A stretch of DNA of 64,000 nt from Paractinoplanes ovalisporus (GTDB taxonomy: Bacteria > Actinomycetota > Actinomycetes > Mycobacteriales > Micromonosporaceae): contig NZ_JAENHP010000013.1 in the NCBI RefSeq assembly GCF_016834655.1, positions 186,001 to 250,000 on the forward strand, given 5' to 3'. Position 1 is the stretch's first letter. The number at the start of each line of letters is the position of its first letter. The notes beneath the pieces are model-generated. The model saw only the letters and a list, made by a program, of their open reading frames with translations, had not been told where the DNA came from and did not search any database. A program made the position numbers and the translations under genes. This document shows, piece by piece, positions 23,085-31,677 of this stretch.

Positions 23085-24415
23085 GAGGGCCGGTCGCCGG
23101 GCCGGATCTCGTCGGCGCCCGACACCGCGATCCGGGCGCCCGCGTCGATCCCGCCGGTGACCTGCACGACGTCTTCGCCCTGCACACCGAGCGTCACCGG
23201 CACCCGCTCGTAACGGTCGCCGCGCACGGCCCACACCGTGTCCTTGCCGTCGACATTGATGATCGCCGAGGCGGGCACGGTGACCGCGTCGTCGGCCTCC
23301 CGCACCTGCAGCCGCACGACGGCGCTCATGCCGGGCCGCGGGGTGGGCGCGGTCCCGCCCGCCGCGTCCTTGCCACCGGCGAGATCAAGACGCACCTTGT
23401 ACGACACCCCGCCGCGGCTCGACGTCGTCGGCAGAAGATCGATTGCCCGTACGGTGGCCTGGTAGCTCGACCCCGTGGCCGCGTCGAGCTCGACGGTCGC
23501 TTTCACCCCGGCCCGGACGAGCAGCACATCCGTCTCGTCGACCTCGGCGGTCAGTCCCAGCCGGCTGACGTCGACCACGGTGAGGATCGGGGTGCCGGCC
23601 GCCACGTACGCACCGCGCGGAACCGCCTCGTCGACTCCCGGCAGGTTGGCCGTCTGCGGGGCCGATCCGCCCGCCAGCAGGTCGGACAGGGCCGGGGAGC
23701 CGCCGCTCGACGTCCCGCCCATCTGCACCACGCCCGCCACCGGGGCGCGCAGGGTGAGGGCTTCGACGGCGGCGTCGGCCAGCTCGTACGCCTGCTGGGC
23801 CTGGAGCCGCTGCGCGGCCGAGAGCGAGCTGACCGCCTCCCCGAGCGACGCCACGCCGCGCTGCACCGAGCGCAGGGCGGCCCCGGCGGCGGCCGAGGCG
23901 GCGTCGTACTGCTGCTTGGCCGCGTCGACCTGTTTGAGCAGCACGTCGCGCAGTGCCGGGTCGGTGATCTTCTGGGCGGCCGCGCGGGCCTCGTCGAAGG
24001 CCTTGGCCGCCTGCTTGTCGGTCTTACGCCGTACGGAGGTGAACCCGGACGTGCCTCCGATCGAGCCGCCGCCGCCCCGGGAGGCCTGCTCGAGCGCCCG
24101 CTCGGCCGACCGGCGCCGGGCCTCGAGGTCGGGCGCGTCGATCACGGCGACGACCTGGCCCTTGCTGACCCGCTGCCCCGACTCGACGCGCAGGTCGTCG
24201 AGGGTGCCGGCGGAGGGGGCGCTGACCGTGGCGGCGGCCCGGGCGGTCACCGAACCGGGCGCCTCGACGATCTCGGCCACCGTGCCGCGGGACGCCTCGC
24301 CGAGACGTACGTCGGTCTGTTCGTCGTTGCAGGAGGCCGCGGTCGACGAGACGAGAAAGATCCCCGCCACGGCGAGCACGACGGGGCGCGGGAGTCTGCG
24401 GGGCACGCACGCCAC
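23081..24415 (-). CDS. HlyD/MacA-type adaptor protein of the exporter (444 aa)
   Basis: Membrane-anchored adaptor. An N-terminal hydrophobic segment (about 10-28) ends in SCND; the Cys is at a lipobox-like place but the box is poor, so it is either a lipoprotein or an anchored protein. A biotinyl-lipoyl half-motif (GTLDDLRVESGQRVSKGQVV), a long coiled-coil hairpin (about 95-220), the second lipoyl half, a beta-barrel and a C-terminal membrane-proximal domain follow. Gly/Ser-rich insertions (about 113-125, 235-245) are unusual. GTG 24415 is used; GTG 24406 is an alternative. First gene of the operon. Confidence 0.9.
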   Translation of the reverse strand: MACVPRRLPRPVVLAVAGIFLVSSTAASCNDEQTDVRLGEASRGTVAEIVEAPGSVTARAAATVSAPSAGTLDDLRVESGQRVSKGQVVAVIDAPDLEARRRSAERALEQASRGGGGSIGGTSGFTSVRRKTDKQAAKAFDEARAAAQKITDPALRDVLLKQVDAAKQQYDAASAAAGAALRSVQRGVASLGEAVSSLSAAQRLQAQQAYELADAAVEALTLRAPVAGVVQMGGTSSGGSPALSDLLAGGSAPQTANLPGVDEAVPRGAYVAAGTPILTVVDVSRLGLTAEVDETDVLLVRAGVKATVELDAATGSSYQATVRAIDLLPTTSSRGGVSYKVRLDLAGGKDAAGGTAPTPRPGMSAVVRLQVREADDAVTVPASAIINVDGKDTVWAVRGDRYERVPVTLGVQGEDVVQVTGGIDAGARIAVSGADEIRPGDRPS

Positions 24416-24495
24416 TCTATGCCGACGCGCGTTCTGAACCCCTCGGGCGACCGGATCCGTATTACCGCTCGCACCACGAACTAAGGACGTGAGTA

Positions 24496-24675
24496 ATGCT
24501 GAGAGCCGACGAGCTGACGGTCGTGCATCACGACGACACCGTGAGCCGGTTCATCGATGTGCGCTACACGCTGGGCCGCGAGGGGCTGCGGGTGATCACC
24601 TCGGCCGGCGGCGAGCGCCTGGTCCCGCGTCACGAGATCCTGACCACGCACGCGCAAAGGCGGGCCGCTGCTTAG
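24496..24675 (+). CDS. Small hypothetical protein (59 aa)
   Basis: ATG 24496 has AAGGA 8 bases upstream. The product (MLRADELTVVHHDDTVSRFI, then DVRYTLGREGLRVITSAGGE and a basic tail) has the look of a small beta-rich domain. No family recognised. The stop lies within the loop of the terminator shared with the L,D-transpeptidase gene. It diverges from the exporter operon by 80 bases. Confidence 0.6.
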   Translation: MLRADELTVVHHDDTVSRFIDVRYTLGREGLRVITSAGGERLVPRHEILTTHAQRRAAA

Positions 24676-24686
24676 CGACCCGCCTT
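24657..24686. terminator. Bidirectional hairpin between convergent genes
   Basis: Arms AAGGCGGG (24657-24664) and CCCGCCTT (24679-24686) with a 14-base loop containing the TAG of the small gene; CTCTTTA follows. Confidence 0.75.
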
Positions 24687-24699
24687 CATCGACTGCTCT

Positions 24700-25446
24700 T
24701 TACGTGCCCGGACGGCGTCCGATGACCTTGACCGTCATGCCGATCCTGCCGACCGAGTAGTACGTCTGCGCGTCCTGCTTGAGCAGGTTGACGCAGCCGT
24801 GCGAACCCCGCCACTTGTCGTGGATGTAGGTGGTGGTCTGGTGGAAGCCCATCCCGCCCTTGAAGCGCTGCCAGAAGGGCAGCCAGACCTCGTACGGGTC
24901 GGACCACTCCTTCTTCGTGCGCTTGTTGATCGAGAAGGTGCCGGCCGGCGTGCGGTAACCCTTCATGCCCGTACGGACAACGGTCGGGTTCGTGAGCCGC
25001 TTGCCGTTCTTCATGATCCAGGCCGTCTGCTCGGTCAGGTTCACGCAGAACGTGGTGCCGGACTTCTTCGCCTTGCACGCCTCGACCTTGGTGCGGCCGA
25101 GCCGGCTGGCGACGTCGTAGGTGGTCGGACCGGCCAGACCCTGAGCGGGCTGGATGCCGTACCGCTGCTGGAACTTCTTGATCGCCGCGCAGTCGGCGGC
25201 GGACTGCTTGCCGTCCACGGTCGTCTTGCCGAAGCCGCCGAGCTTGTGGAGCCACCACTCGACCTGCTTCTGATATTTGCCCGTCGCGCAGCCCGCGGCC
25301 GCGGCCTTGGTCACCGTCGTGGTCACCGGCGCCCCGACCGCCGCACCGGCGCCGGCCGGTGACAGCGCCACCGCACCGAGACCGCCGCCGACCAGGGCCG
25401 CCAGAACGGCCCCGGTGAGGCGGGCGCCAACCCGTCTCACTCTCAC
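24700..25446 (-). CDS. Secreted L,D-transpeptidase with peptidoglycan-binding domain (248 aa)
   Basis: Cross-links or modifies peptidoglycan outside the membrane. A signal peptide (about 1-35, ending in AGAGAA), a PG_binding_1-like helical domain (about 50-115, DGKQSAADCAAIKKFQQRYG) and a C-terminal YkuD domain with the catalytic motif IHDKWRGSHGCVNL (His and Cys). GTG 25446 has GGAGG at 7 bases, deciding the start over an upstream-open frame. Four Cys outside the active site may form disulphides. Monocistronic; its 183-base upstream gap also carries the promoter of the BrnT-like gene on the other strand. Confidence 0.93.
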   Translation of the reverse strand: MRVRRVGARLTGAVLAALVGGGLGAVALSPAGAGAAVGAPVTTTVTKAAAAGCATGKYQKQVEWWLHKLGGFGKTTVDGKQSAADCAAIKKFQQRYGIQPAQGLAGPTTYDVASRLGRTKVEACKAKKSGTTFCVNLTEQTAWIMKNGKRLTNPTVVRTGMKGYRTPAGTFSINKRTKKEWSDPYEVWLPFWQRFKGGMGFHQTTTYIHDKWRGSHGCVNLLKQDAQTYYSVGRIGMTVKVIGRRPGT

Positions 25447-25603
25447 TGTGGTTCCTCCCCAGGAAACGTGTGCGCACATAGAAGCACAGCGAAGCCGCAC
25501 ACAACTCCCACGGCGGGAGCGTGGCGCGAAACCGGTAGGCCACATCGACGACCGCAACCGCGGGTTGAGGCTTATTGATCACGATTTGCCCGTACGCCGT
25601 AGG

Positions 25604-25619
25604 TAATACGCACGTAGTA
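25604..25619 (+). promoter_or_regulatory. Imperfect dyad before the BrnT-like gene
   Basis: TAATACG (25604-25610) and CGTAGTA (25613-25619) pair at six of seven positions, ending 10 bases before the GTG at 25630. It is placed where an RHH antitoxin would autoregulate. Confidence 0.4.
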
Positions 25620-25629
25620 CGCTGGGGAG

Positions 25630-25905
25630 GTGCCGTACGAATGGGAAGAGTGGGCCCTGGCCGCTCTGCTCGGCATCGAGCCCCGTGAGGTGCGGCAGGC
25701 GCTGGAAGCTCGCCGGCGGTGGCCACGGCGGGCGGTCAGCGACACCGGAGTGCCCGTTCTGACTGTCTGGAGCCGCACCGCGACGAGCCGGCCACTGATC
25801 GTGGCGGTCTACCACACGGCCGGTCACACTTGGAAAATCATCGGTGCGCGCGACATGACGGATGCCGAGCTGGTGGAGTTCAGCAGGTGGGAGGAGAACC
25901 GATGA
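25630..25905 (+). CDS. BrnT-like toxin-type protein (91 aa)
   Basis: Resembles BrnT of the BrnT-BrnA toxin-antitoxin class: N-terminal FEW-like YEWEEW, and a C-terminal strand-helix part RPLIVAVYHTAGHTWKIIGARDMTDAELVEF that matches the conserved end of BrnT (VVY-x-RIISAR). The middle is divergent, so catalytic residues cannot be confirmed. GTG 25630 directly follows GGGGAG, so translation may be leaderless. The stop overlaps the ATG of the RHH gene, the toxin-first order known for brnTA. Confidence 0.6.
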   Translation: MPYEWEEWALAALLGIEPREVRQALEARRRWPRRAVSDTGVPVLTVWSRTATSRPLIVAVYHTAGHTWKIIGARDMTDAELVEFSRWEENR

Positions 25906-26246
25906 GTCACGACGACGCGGTGCCGCAGACGCCCGAACAACTCGCCGCCTTCATGACGGGGCTCGCCTTCGAGCCCCCGCCCGAGCCGCAGGACGAGCAG
26001 GCCCTGCTCGACTCCCTGCCCGCCGCCGGTTCCTCGGTCATGGTCGTGCGCTCGCTGCGCCTGCCGATCGAACTCGACCAGGCCGTGGCGTCCGCCGCCC
26101 AGGCGGCCGAGGTGCCCAAGACCGCCTGGATCCGCCAGGCCATCGAGATGGCGCTGGCCGTCCAGGCCGACGACGACCAGCCGATCTCCCGCGCCGAGGC
26201 CCTGCGGGCCCTGACCCTGCTGCGCCCGGCCCGTCACGTCGCTTGA
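25902..26246 (+). CDS. Ribbon-helix-helix protein, BrnA-like antitoxin candidate (114 aa)
   Basis: A ribbon-helix-helix fold is visible at about 46-85: a beta strand (VVRSLRLPIELD) and two helices (AVASAAQAAEVPKTAWIRQAIEMAL). The N-terminal 45 residues are acidic and probably disordered, where an antitoxin would bind its toxin. ATG 25902 overlaps the previous stop (ATGA) after GGAGGAG. Likely forms an autoregulating pair with the gene before it; a plain DNA-binding regulator is the alternative. Confidence 0.65.
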   Translation: MSHDDAVPQTPEQLAAFMTGLAFEPPPEPQDEQALLDSLPAAGSSVMVVRSLRLPIELDQAVASAAQAAEVPKTAWIRQAIEMALAVQADDDQPISRAEALRALTLLRPARHVA

Positions 26247-26270
26247 CGGCGACCGGTAGGGTCCCCGGTC

Positions 26271-26372
26271 ATGGGCGCTCTCAAGCCGTGGCACTTGCTG
26301 GTCTGTCTCATCGTCGTGCTGATGATCGTCGGCACGATGGTCGCGGTCATCGCCGCCAACCGCCGCAAGTAG
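26271..26372 (+). CDS. 33-residue single-span membrane peptide with TatA-like N-terminus
   Basis: MGALKPWHLL followed by about 18 hydrophobic residues and the end ANRRK. The first ten residues match the start of actinobacterial TatA, but the amphipathic helix and acidic tail of TatA are missing. It is membrane-inserted by prediction. The ribosome site is weak (GGTAGGGT 14 bases away). The 59-bp repeat downstream begins inside its last codons and repeats its TAG. Confidence 0.5.
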   Translation: MGALKPWHLLVCLIVVLMIVGTMVAVIAANRRK

Positions 26373-26537
26373 CCGCGCCGCCGACCCACCCCACGGAGAT
26401 TCGCCCGTGCGGAGACCGGCGTCGCAGGTAGCCACGCCGCCGACCCACCCCACTGAAATTCGCTCGCGCGGGAGCCGGCGCCGCAAGTAGCCGCGCCACC
26501 GACCCGTGCCACTGAAGTCCGCCCGCGCAAGGCCGCC
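26361..26537. repeat. 59-bp tandem array, 3 copies, starting inside a gene end
   Basis: CAAGTAGCC or CAGGTAGCC recurs at a 59-bp period (TAG at 26370, 26429 and 26488). Copy 1 contains the stop of the 33-residue ORF. Confidence 0.9.
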
Positions 26538-26558
26538 GCAAGCGGGCACCGCATACGT

Positions 26559-26590
26559 CGGACGCCCGCCGCGAGTGCGACGGGCGTCCG
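26559..26590. terminator. Hairpin at the end of the CAP-domain gene
   Basis: A perfect 10-bp stem, CGGACGCCCG (26559-26568) and CGGGCGTCCG (26581-26590), with a 12-base loop, 13 bases beyond the CAP gene stop; there is no T-tract. Confidence 0.65.
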
Positions 26591-26603
26591 GGCGACGGGT
26601 GGG

Positions 26604-27626
26604 TTACGCGTCGGGGGTGGCGAAGTCCTGCACCCAGTACGGGGTGCGGTCGCCCGAGATGGCCAGGCCGATGCCCATCTGGTGCAGGCGGCAGTCGAGG
26701 ATGTTGCGACGGTGGGTGGGGCTGTTCATCCAGCCGTTGACGACCTCGTACGCGCTGTCGGCGCCGCGGGCGATGTTCTCGCCGTAGCGCTTCCAGCGGT
26801 AACCGGCCTCGCTGACCCGGTCGCCGGCGCTGTCGCCGTTCGGGGACTGGTGGTCGAAGTAGTCGCGGCGGGCCATGTCGGCCGCGTGGTCGTTGGCCGC
26901 CTCGATCAGGCGGCGGTCCAGGGTGAGCGAGTGGCAACCACCGCGGCGGCGGTTCTGGTTGATCAGGCCGAGCACGCGCTGCTGCACCGGCGCGCCGGGG
27001 CTGGCCGAGACGTCGCGGGACGTGACGGCCTGGCGGGCGCCGGCCATCACACCGGAGTTGGCCGCGGGCTGGCGCTGGGCCGAGAAGCCGGGCTGCTGGG
27101 CGGCCCCATGCGGGCGGGCGGCCTGGCGGTGGGCGTCGGCCTGCTGACGCGACCGCCCCCCGGACCCGCGCGTGTCGGTGCCGGAATCAGCGTCTGCACC
27201 GGAAGCAGCATCAGCGTCGGAAGCAGCATCAGCACCGGAAGCAGCGTCGCCACCGGGAGCATCGTCGGCACCCGAGGCACCGTCAGCCCCCGCAGCGTCG
27301 TCGGCGTCGGGAGCGTCGGGAGCCGCGTCACCGTCGGGGCGGGCGCGGTTCGGGCGGGAGGCGGAACCGGCGTCGTCGCTGTCGTCCGCCGCCGGGTCGT
27401 CCAAGGTCGGCCGCTCGGGCGCGCCCCGGTCGGCGAACGGGTCGGCCGCGGTGTCCCGGGAGCCGCCCGGGAAGCCGTCCGGCGACGAGTCCGATCCGAA
27501 CAGGCTCGGCCAGAAGAAGTCGCTCCAGCCCGGCCGCTCGTCGGCGCTGGCCGACGTCGCCGCGACGCCGCCCGCGAGCAAGAGCGCCGAAGCCGCCGCA
27601 CAGACCACCACGAGTGGTTTCCGCAT
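26604..27626 (-). CDS. Secreted CAP-domain (SCP/PR1-like) protein with disordered linker (340 aa)
   Basis: Signal peptide (about 1-28, MRKPLVVVCAAASALLLAGG to SASA), then about 175 residues rich in Ala, Asp, Gly and Ser with short repeats (DAASGADAASDADAASGADA), then a CAP domain (about 215-340). The CAP residues are clear: NDHAADMARRDYFDH, GENIARG and WMNSPTHRRNIL, with paired Cys. ATG 27626 starts the signal peptide. CAP proteins are common bacterial exoproteins of debated function. The 288 bases upstream to the divergent acyltransferase show no further gene. Confidence 0.9.
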   Translation of the reverse strand: MRKPLVVVCAAASALLLAGGVAATSASADERPGWSDFFWPSLFGSDSSPDGFPGGSRDTAADPFADRGAPERPTLDDPAADDSDDAGSASRPNRARPDGDAAPDAPDADDAAGADGASGADDAPGGDAASGADAASDADAASGADADSGTDTRGSGGRSRQQADAHRQAARPHGAAQQPGFSAQRQPAANSGVMAGARQAVTSRDVSASPGAPVQQRVLGLINQNRRRGGCHSLTLDRRLIEAANDHAADMARRDYFDHQSPNGDSAGDRVSEAGYRWKRYGENIARGADSAYEVVNGWMNSPTHRRNILDCRLHQMGIGLAISGDRTPYWVQDFATPDA

Positions 27627-27914
27627 AACCCCGTAATCCCCATCGATCCCCGGGCCCGGCCGTTCCGGACCGCCCACGTCGGGGGTCAACGTCACAACCC
27701 GGCCAAGGTCACTTCGGGGCGGGACACCCGTCACCACCAATACCGGCCGACGTCTCCGCGAACAGGTCCGCGAGCTGGGAAAACAGAGGCACGGACGTCG
27801 CACACTCGCACAGACAAACCGGACAGTTCATGCGTACGGGGTAAGCCTGCGGTGTTGTCTTCCCCGACCGCACGGAGGTCCCGGCCCGAGGGGCGGGCTG
27901 GCACTCTCGTCGCG

Positions 27915-29138
27915 GTGCGCAATCGCTACCTGGATCTGCTCCGTGCCGCCGCGATCGTCCGGGTGATCGTCTACCACCTCTTCGGATGGCCCTGGCTGTC
28001 GATCGTGCTGCCCGCCATGGGTGTCATGTTCGCCCTGGCCGGCTCGCTGACCGCGGCGTCGCTGTCCAAGCGGGACGCCGGAAAGGTGATCACCTCGCGG
28101 CTGCGCCGCCTGCTGCCCCCGCTGTGGCTGCTGGGTCTGATCGCCGTGCCGGTCATGCTGGTCGCGGGCTGGGCGCGCGAGAGCGACGGGGACCACCCGT
28201 TCAGCCTGCCCGGACTGCTGTTCTGGATCTTCCCGATCGGCGACCCCCCGGGCAGCGACCAGGCCATCGACGTCTGGGAGCCGCTCTGGTACATCCGGGC
28301 GTACGTCTGGTTCGTGCTGCTCTCCCCGGCGCTGTTCGCGCTCTGGAAGCGGATCGGCTGGGCCACCGTCGCGCTGCCGCTGCTGATGCTGGCCGCGCTC
28401 GATCTCACCGGGTTCGAGCTGCCCGAGACCGCCGATGCCGCGCTGTGGGACTTCGTCACGTACGGCGCGTGCTGGGTCGCCGGTTTCGCGCACCACGACG
28501 GCCGGCTCCAGCGGCTCAAGCCGTGGCTGGCCTACCCGGTGGCGCTGGTCATGGCCGCGGCCGCGCTCTACTGGGCGCACGGCGAAGGCAGCTGGGACCT
28601 CAACGACATCTCCGAGTCGCAGGCGCTGTGGTCGCTCGCGTTCGTGCTGATCGTGCTGCGCTGGCAGCCGGCCATGGGCTGGCTGGAACGGGTCAAGCCG
28701 CTCGACAAGGCGGTCACCGTGGTCAACGCGCGGGCCGTGACGATCTATCTGTGGCACAACATCGCGATCGCGGCGGTGTGGCCGGTGCTGACCGTGCTCG
28801 CGCTGGACGACCTGGGCGACCGCCTGGGCGCGGTGACCGACCTGGTCGCGGCGTTCGTGCTGACGCTGCTGGCGATGCTCGCGTTCGGCTGGGCCGAGGA
28901 CCTGGGTGCGCGGCGCCGCCTGCGGATCTGGCCGGACACCCGCCCGCCCCACGCGGCACCCGAGCCCCAGGAGCAGCCGGAGTTCCCGGTGACCGCCGCC
29001 CATCACCGGTCCAGTGCCGCCGCCGCGATGACCCGGGCCCCCGCCAACTGGCCGCCGACACCGCGGGACGACCCGGGGCTGCCCATAGCCGGCCGCCGGG
29101 CGGAGCCGCTGGAGGACGGGGACCGGCCCGAGCGGTAG
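27915..29138 (+). CDS. Acyltransferase family 3 membrane protein (407 aa)
   Basis: Integral membrane O-acyltransferase. The start RNRYLDLLRAAAIVRVIVYH holds the R/H motif of the Acyl_transf_3 family and about ten membrane helices follow, ending near residue 330; the last 75 residues are a Pro-rich cytoplasmic tail. GTG 27915 is chosen because it begins the family motif; no ribosome site is seen. The acceptor (sugar, peptidoglycan or lipid) cannot be told. The 3' end repeats: GGGGAC with CCCGAGCGG occurs at the gene end and again about 33 bp downstream. Confidence 0.88.
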   Translation: MRNRYLDLLRAAAIVRVIVYHLFGWPWLSIVLPAMGVMFALAGSLTAASLSKRDAGKVITSRLRRLLPPLWLLGLIAVPVMLVAGWARESDGDHPFSLPGLLFWIFPIGDPPGSDQAIDVWEPLWYIRAYVWFVLLSPALFALWKRIGWATVALPLLMLAALDLTGFELPETADAALWDFVTYGACWVAGFAHHDGRLQRLKPWLAYPVALVMAAAALYWAHGEGSWDLNDISESQALWSLAFVLIVLRWQPAMGWLERVKPLDKAVTVVNARAVTIYLWHNIAIAAVWPVLTVLALDDLGDRLGAVTDLVAAFVLTLLAMLAFGWAEDLGARRRLRIWPDTRPPHAAPEPQEQPEFPVTAAHHRSSAAAAMTRAPANWPPTPRDDPGLPIAGRRAEPLEDGDRPER

Positions 29139-29225
29139 CCGCCGACGAACGGGGACGCGGCCCGAGCGGGAGCCGTTGTGAAGGAATCTCGGCTATCCGG
29201 GATGAAGTCTCGCTAACCTGAGCGA

Positions 29226-29717
29226 ATGCGGCAGTACGGACATGCGCCCGCGCACCTCGACGAGGGCGCCGGGGTGGAGTCGCTCGTTTTCCGGGCCGGA
29301 CCGCTGCTCTGCGCGCTGCGGCTGGACGAGATCATCGAGACGATGCGACCGCTGGAGACGCGGGCGCTGGCCGGCACGCCCCCGTTCGTCCGGGGCATCA
29401 CCGTGCTGCGCGGTGTGCCCACTCCCGTGATCGACGTGTCCCGGCTGCTCGGGGGCGGAACGGCCGAGCCCGAGCGCTACCTCGCCGTCCGGACCGAGCG
29501 CGGGGCGATCGCCCTGGCCACCGGTGAGATCCTCGGCATGCGCAACGTCGAGGCCGACGCCACGGGTGGGCACCCGGCGCTGCTCGGCGGGGGCAGCACC
29601 CGGCTGGTGGCCGGGGTCGGCACCCTCGGCGCCGAACCGTTGCTGCTGTTGCAGAGCATGCGGGCCGTGCCCGACGAGGTCTGGGAAGCGGCCGCCGCCG
29701 CGGGCACCCCGTCGTGA
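29226..29717 (+). CDS. cheW: CheW-like adaptor, first gene of chemosensory operon (163 aa)
   Basis: CheW domain (about 18-155) that couples receptor and kinase: LVFRAGPLLCALRLDEIIETMRP, RGITVLRGVPTPVIDVSRLLG and the late LLLLQSMRAV. ATG 29226 is used; its ribosome site is weak. It starts a run of seven genes with overlapping ends (29226-38446). In order and domain make-up it takes the place of WspB in Wsp-type alternative-function systems. Confidence 0.9.
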   Translation: MRQYGHAPAHLDEGAGVESLVFRAGPLLCALRLDEIIETMRPLETRALAGTPPFVRGITVLRGVPTPVIDVSRLLGGGTAEPERYLAVRTERGAIALATGEILGMRNVEADATGGHPALLGGGSTRLVAGVGTLGAEPLLLLQSMRAVPDEVWEAAAAAGTPS

Positions 29718-31126
29718 GCTCCGCCGGCGAGACCGCACGCTTCCGGGACCTGCTCGCCCGGCGGCTCGGGTGGACGTTCGCCGACAACGACGCCCGGCCG
29801 CTGTCCGACCTGCTGCGCGATCGGGCCGCCCAGCACGGGATGAGCCGGGGCGACTATCTCGACCGGCTCGGCGCGCGGCCGTGGGAGGCTGAGGTCAACG
29901 AGCTGATCGAGCGGATCAGCATCACCGAGACGTACTTCTTCCGGCACGGCGAGCAGTTCGCCGCCCTGCGCAACGAGGCTCTGCCCGACCGGGCCAACGC
30001 CCGCTCGGCCCAGCGGACCCTGCGGCTGCTCTCGGTCGCCTGTTCCTCCGGCGAGGAGGCCTACTCGCTGGCGATCGCGGCGCGGCAGACCCGCCTCGAC
30101 CCGGACTGGCTGATCAACGTCGTCGGCGTCGACGCCAACCCGGCCGTGCTGCGCCGGGCCGAGAAGGCGTCCTACTCGACCTGGTCGCTGCGGGAGACGC
30201 CGGACGACATCCGGCGGCGCTGGTTCCGGTCGGCCGACGGCGGTTACAAGGTGGTCGACGACATCCGCCGGCTGGTGCGGTTCCAGCGGACCAACGTGGC
30301 CGAACCCGACCCGGTGCTGTGGCAGCCCGAGCAGTACGACATCATCTTCTGCCGCAACCTGCTGATGTACCTCACCCCGGACGTGGTGTCGTCGCTGGTC
30401 CAGCGGATGACGAACGCCCTGGTGCCGGGTGGCTACCTCTTCCTCGGCCACACCGACTCGCTCGGCAGCGCGCCCGCCGGGCTGGAGCTCCGGCACAGCC
30501 ACCACACCTTCTTCTACCGGCGGACCGGAGGTCCCGTACGGCGGACCGCCCCGGCCCAGACGCAGACGGAACCGGTCGCCGCTCCCCGAGCGGCCCCGGC
30601 CGCCCCGCCGACCGCGGCCATCGACGACAACACCTACAACCGCGCCCTCGACCTGCTGCGCCAGGAACAGTTCCGCGCGGCCCTGGACCTGATCACCTCG
30701 CCCCACCCGGAACCCCTGCCGCCCCGGGAACGGCTGCTGCACGGTGTGCTGCTGGCCCAGTCGGGACGGCTCGACGAGGCGATCGTGCTGGCCCGCAAGC
30801 TGAGCGACGAGAACGGGCTCAACCCGGACGCCCACCAGCTGCTCGGGCTGTGTCTCGAGGACGGTTCGGCGGTGGCCGAGGCGATCGGGCAGTACCGCCT
30901 GGCCGCGTACCTGGACCCGTCCTTCGCCCTGCCCCGGATGCGGCTGGGGCAGCTCGCCCGGCGGCAGGGCGACGACCGCACCGCGGCGGGCGAGCTGGAG
31001 CGCGCGCTGGACCTGCTCAGCCAGGAGGACGAACAGCGGATCACCCTGTTCGGCGGCGGGTTCGGCCGCATCGCCCTGACGGTGGTGTGCCGGTCCGAAC
31101 TCGACGCCTGCGGGGTGCGCCGGTGA
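29714..31126 (+). CDS. cheR: CheR methyltransferase with TPR C-terminus (470 aa)
   Basis: Methylates glutamates of the receptor using SAM. CheR N-terminal helices (about 5-65), SAM-binding methyltransferase domain (about 70-275) with LSVACSSGEEAYSLAI and FCRNLLMYL, a Pro/Ala linker (about 277-300) and TPR repeats (about 303-450). The TPR extension is the hallmark of WspC-type CheR and distinguishes it from flagellar CheR. GTG 29714 overlaps the previous stop (GTGA), and its own stop overlaps the next GTG. Confidence 0.94.
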   Translation: MSSAGETARFRDLLARRLGWTFADNDARPLSDLLRDRAAQHGMSRGDYLDRLGARPWEAEVNELIERISITETYFFRHGEQFAALRNEALPDRANARSAQRTLRLLSVACSSGEEAYSLAIAARQTRLDPDWLINVVGVDANPAVLRRAEKASYSTWSLRETPDDIRRRWFRSADGGYKVVDDIRRLVRFQRTNVAEPDPVLWQPEQYDIIFCRNLLMYLTPDVVSSLVQRMTNALVPGGYLFLGHTDSLGSAPAGLELRHSHHTFFYRRTGGPVRRTAPAQTQTEPVAAPRAAPAAPPTAAIDDNTYNRALDLLRQEQFRAALDLITSPHPEPLPPRERLLHGVLLAQSGRLDEAIVLARKLSDENGLNPDAHQLLGLCLEDGSAVAEAIGQYRLAAYLDPSFALPRMRLGQLARRQGDDRTAAGELERALDLLSQEDEQRITLFGGGFGRIALTVVCRSELDACGVRR

Positions 31127-31677
31127 GCTCGGGAACGGTCAGCCGGCGTCTGCGGGACCTGCGCGAGGACTTCGACCAGTCCTTCGCCGAACCGGCGCGC
31201 AGCCACGACGAGGAACACCTCGAGCTCCTGACGATCCGGGCCGGCGGACGCCCGTACGCGATCCGGCTCTCCCAGACCTCCGGCGTGCACCCGGACCGCC
31301 CGGTCACGCAGCTGCCCGGACCGCAGCCGGCCCTGCTCGGCCTGGCCGGGTTCGCCGGTGCCGTGGTCCCCGTCTATGACCTGGCCGCACTGCTCGGGCA
31401 CCCGGTGGACGAGGTGCCGCGCTGGCTCGTGCTCGCGGCCGGCACGCCGCAGCTCGGCCTGGCCTTCCACGAGCTCGACGGCCACGTGCGGGCGGCCACT
31501 TCGGACATCATCCGGGAGTCGGGCGACGAAGCCGGCGACGGGCGGCGGGGCAGCCTGCGCGGGCTCGTCGACCTGCCCGGCGGGAGCCGCCCGATCATCG
31601 ACATCCCGGCCACCCGTGCCATGGTGCACGCCCTGGCCGGCCACACCCAAGCCACCGACGAGGGGAACGCACCATGA
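31123..31677 (+). CDS. cheW: Second CheW-like adaptor (184 aa)
   Basis: A helical N-terminal extension (about 1-32, RRLRDLREDFDQSFAEPA) precedes a CheW domain (HLELLTIRAGGRPYAIRLSQ, FAGAVVPVYDLAALLG). GTG 31123 lies in the CheR stop and the end overlaps the receptor ATG, so it is coupled on both sides. By position it matches WspD. Two adaptors in one operon allow separate links between receptor and kinase. Confidence 0.9.
   Translation: MSSGTVSRRLRDLREDFDQSFAEPARSHDEEHLELLTIRAGGRPYAIRLSQTSGVHPDRPVTQLPGPQPALLGLAGFAGAVVPVYDLAALLGHPVDEVPRWLVLAAGTPQLGLAFHELDGHVRAATSDIIRESGDEAGDGRRGSLRGLVDLPGGSRPIIDIPATRAMVHALAGHTQATDEGNAP

Noticed and set aside
26682..27914. Long plus-strand extension upstream of the acyltransferase
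   Set aside because: It runs antisense through the CAP-domain gene, whose signal peptide and domain are clear. The family start motif begins at 27915.
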